Origin: CAYWIT01 sp964458415
GTDB taxonomy: Bacteria > Pseudomonadota > Alphaproteobacteria > Micavibrionales > UBA2020
Length of the DNA: 64,000 bases
Direction: 5' to 3'
NCBI GenBank assembly: GCA_964458415.1
Contig: CAYWIT010000006.1
Span: 1-64,000 of the forward strand
In this document: positions 63,030 to 64,000 of the stretch, piece by piece
Layout: each line of letters opens with the position of its first letter
Numbering within the stretch: position 1 is the stretch's first letter
Program-made: the position numbers and the translations under genes
Notes under the pieces: generated by a model
Databases searched by the model: none
The model's input: the letters and a program-made list of their open reading frames with translations, nothing else
What the model was told of the DNA's origin: nothing

Positions 63030-64000
63030 TCAGGGCTTCGGGTTTACCTTTTTTTGTGGTGGGCCGTTATGCTTGCCGGTTGCGACATAGCCAAGTTTTT
63101 CCGGCGGTATAACGGTATAGGAAACAATAGCGGTAAAATGGCTGTGAAGCAAATCTTCGCCGGATTTTATGCCAAGATCTCTGGGGCCAAAGGTTTTTTC
63201 AAGATAGCGTCTGGCGACGAAGGCCTTGCGGGCATCGCCCGCAGCCAGATCATAGGCCGCCTCCTCCGCCAGCAGCGCGCCGGAGAGAACATCAGCCATG
63301 TGGTCCATTAGCTTGCGGGCAAAGCGTTCGCCATCTTCCGGATGGGTGCGAAGGTGGATCAGCGCATTCATGGTTTCCTTTAGGCCGGTATCGAGCAGGT
63401 GTTTTTCTGCAGCGAGGGCCGGCGGCAGGGCATCGGAAATCTGGTGGATTTTTTCAATGAAAATCTGGTCGCCCGGTTCTTTGCCGATCACCATGCGCAG
63501 TAATTCAAGCGCCTGAATATTTGCGGGCCCTTCCCAGACGGTCAGGGTCATGGCATCGCGGAACTGGCGGGCGGTGGGATATTCTTCGGTATAGCCATTG
63601 CCGCCGACGATTTCGAGAGCCTTTTTTGCGGACTGCACGGCATCTTCTGCGGTGCGGTATTTCGCCAGCGCTGTCGAGAGGCGCAGCCAAGGGCGCTGTA
63701 CTTCATCGGTCAGGGCGCTGTCGAACGTCCTCGCGGTTTCCAGAGAGAGCGCGGTCGCCGCCTCGGTACGCAGCAGGATATCAAAAATCTCGTTTTGCAC
63801 CATGGGGTAGTTTATAATCGGTTTGCCGAAAGCTTCCCGATGCGTGGCCCAGCTTGCGGCCTCCAGAAAAGCCCGGCGGCAGGCGCCCGCGGCGGCAACA
63901 GCGTTATGGATGCGGCTGTATTCCAGCGCTTCCATCATCATTTTGAGCCCATGGGGCGGTGCCGCGATTTCGATCACTTCGGCGCCTTCCAGATCGATCT
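63030..64000 (-). CDS. Acyl-CoA dehydrogenase (N-terminus cut off)
   Basis: C-terminal part of a flavoenzyme that oxidises acyl-CoA. The frame is open to the window edge, so the N-terminal FAD/substrate domain lies outside. Visible are ALEYSRIHNAVAAAGACRRA, the helical domain with REAFGKPIINYPMVQNEIFD, and the signature NGYTEEYPTARQFRDAMTLT with VWEGPANIQALEL. The last two match the AidB/ACAD-type branch, where the YTEEYP stretch contacts FAD. An extra C-terminal domain (about residues 180-300) is also seen. It is upstream of the exporter genes on the same strand, 30 bp away. Confidence 0.9.
   Translation of the reverse strand, partial: IDLEGAEVIEIAAPPHGLKMMMEALEYSRIHNAVAAAGACRRAFLEAASWATHREAFGKPIINYPMVQNEIFDILLRTEAATALSLETARTFDSALTDEVQRPWLRLSTALAKYRTAEDAVQSAKKALEIVGGNGYTEEYPTARQFRDAMTLTVWEGPANIQALELLRMVIGKEPGDQIFIEKIHQISDALPPALAAEKHLLDTGLKETMNALIHLRTHPEDGERFARKLMDHMADVLSGALLAEEAAYDLAAGDARKAFVARRYLEKTFGPRDLGIKSGEDLLHSHFTAIVSYTVIPPEKLGYVATGKHNGPPQKKVNPKP

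Overview
The window reads as a chromosomal segment from an alphaproteobacterium, centred on what looks like the replication origin. The evidence is the mnmG-rsmG-parA-parB cluster with three parS sites, an AT-rich intergenic region carrying DnaA boxes directly upstream of hemE (the position of oriC in Caulobacter and Rickettsia), HemJ as the protoporphyrinogen oxidase, a DUF3126-type protein and a type-B bL36. Several lineage-specific families (ankyrin-repeat proteins, a metallopeptidase-like family that I think corresponds to DUF6782, a protein with eight CxxC repeats) suggest a Micavibrio-like or other poorly sampled alphaproteobacterial lineage. That narrower placement is a guess. No rRNA, tRNA, IS element, prophage or CRISPR array was seen.

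Layout. 1-4.9 kb: segregation and tRNA/rRNA modification cluster (parB, parA, an unknown gene, rsmG, mnmG), all leftward, with parS at 1815, 2651 and 2930. 5-8.9 kb: adenosine deaminase and thiolase leftward; prmA and a secreted Sel1-repeat protein rightward. 8.9-13.1 kb: leftward lineage-specific genes (a 57-residue protein, two peptidase-family paralogues lacking the catalytic motif, an APH-fold kinase-like protein, a hypothetical). 13.13-13.58 kb: putative oriC. 13.6-17.7 kb: hemE-hemH-hemJ and rho rightward. 17.7-23.3 kb: a zinc-finger-repeat membrane protein and a dienelactone hydrolase leftward, then a 2Fe-2S protein, mnmE, a small membrane protein and guaC rightward. 23.3-24.7 kb: a VWA protein and a candidate structured small RNA, both leftward. 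24.7-32.4 kb: rpmJ, then the rod-shape genes mreB, mreC, mreD, mrdA and rodA, interrupted by an antisense ankyrin gene. 32.4-41.6 kb: N-formylglutamate amidohydrolase-like gene, dnaN, recF, a DMT-type permease and gyrB, with unknown leftward genes between them. 41.6-54.7 kb: accessory region with CYTH, tdk, a beta-propeller protein, four ankyrin or ankyrin-like genes, a TetR regulator, a pair of PH-domain membrane proteins, an Smr protein and the one peptidase-family member that keeps HExxH. 54.9-64 kb: envelope functions (DsbA-like protein, M48 protease with TPRs, orphan flagellar-rod-like protein, L,D-transpeptidase, a three-gene ABC exporter) and a truncated acyl-CoA dehydrogenase.

How it fits together. 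Left of 13.1 kb most genes run leftward, and the core genes to the right run rightward, as expected for replication spreading both ways from 13.1-13.6 kb. Segregation (ParABS about 11 kb away), the sliding clamp, RecF and gyrase (20-28 kb away), cell elongation and haem synthesis are therefore all origin-proximal. The least explained items are the roughly 150-nt RNA at 24190-24340, the three-member peptidase-like family in which only one copy keeps the zinc motif, the eight-repeat CxxC membrane protein, the antisense ankyrin/PcfJ-like gene inside the mre cluster, and an exporter adaptor whose only good start is CTG.
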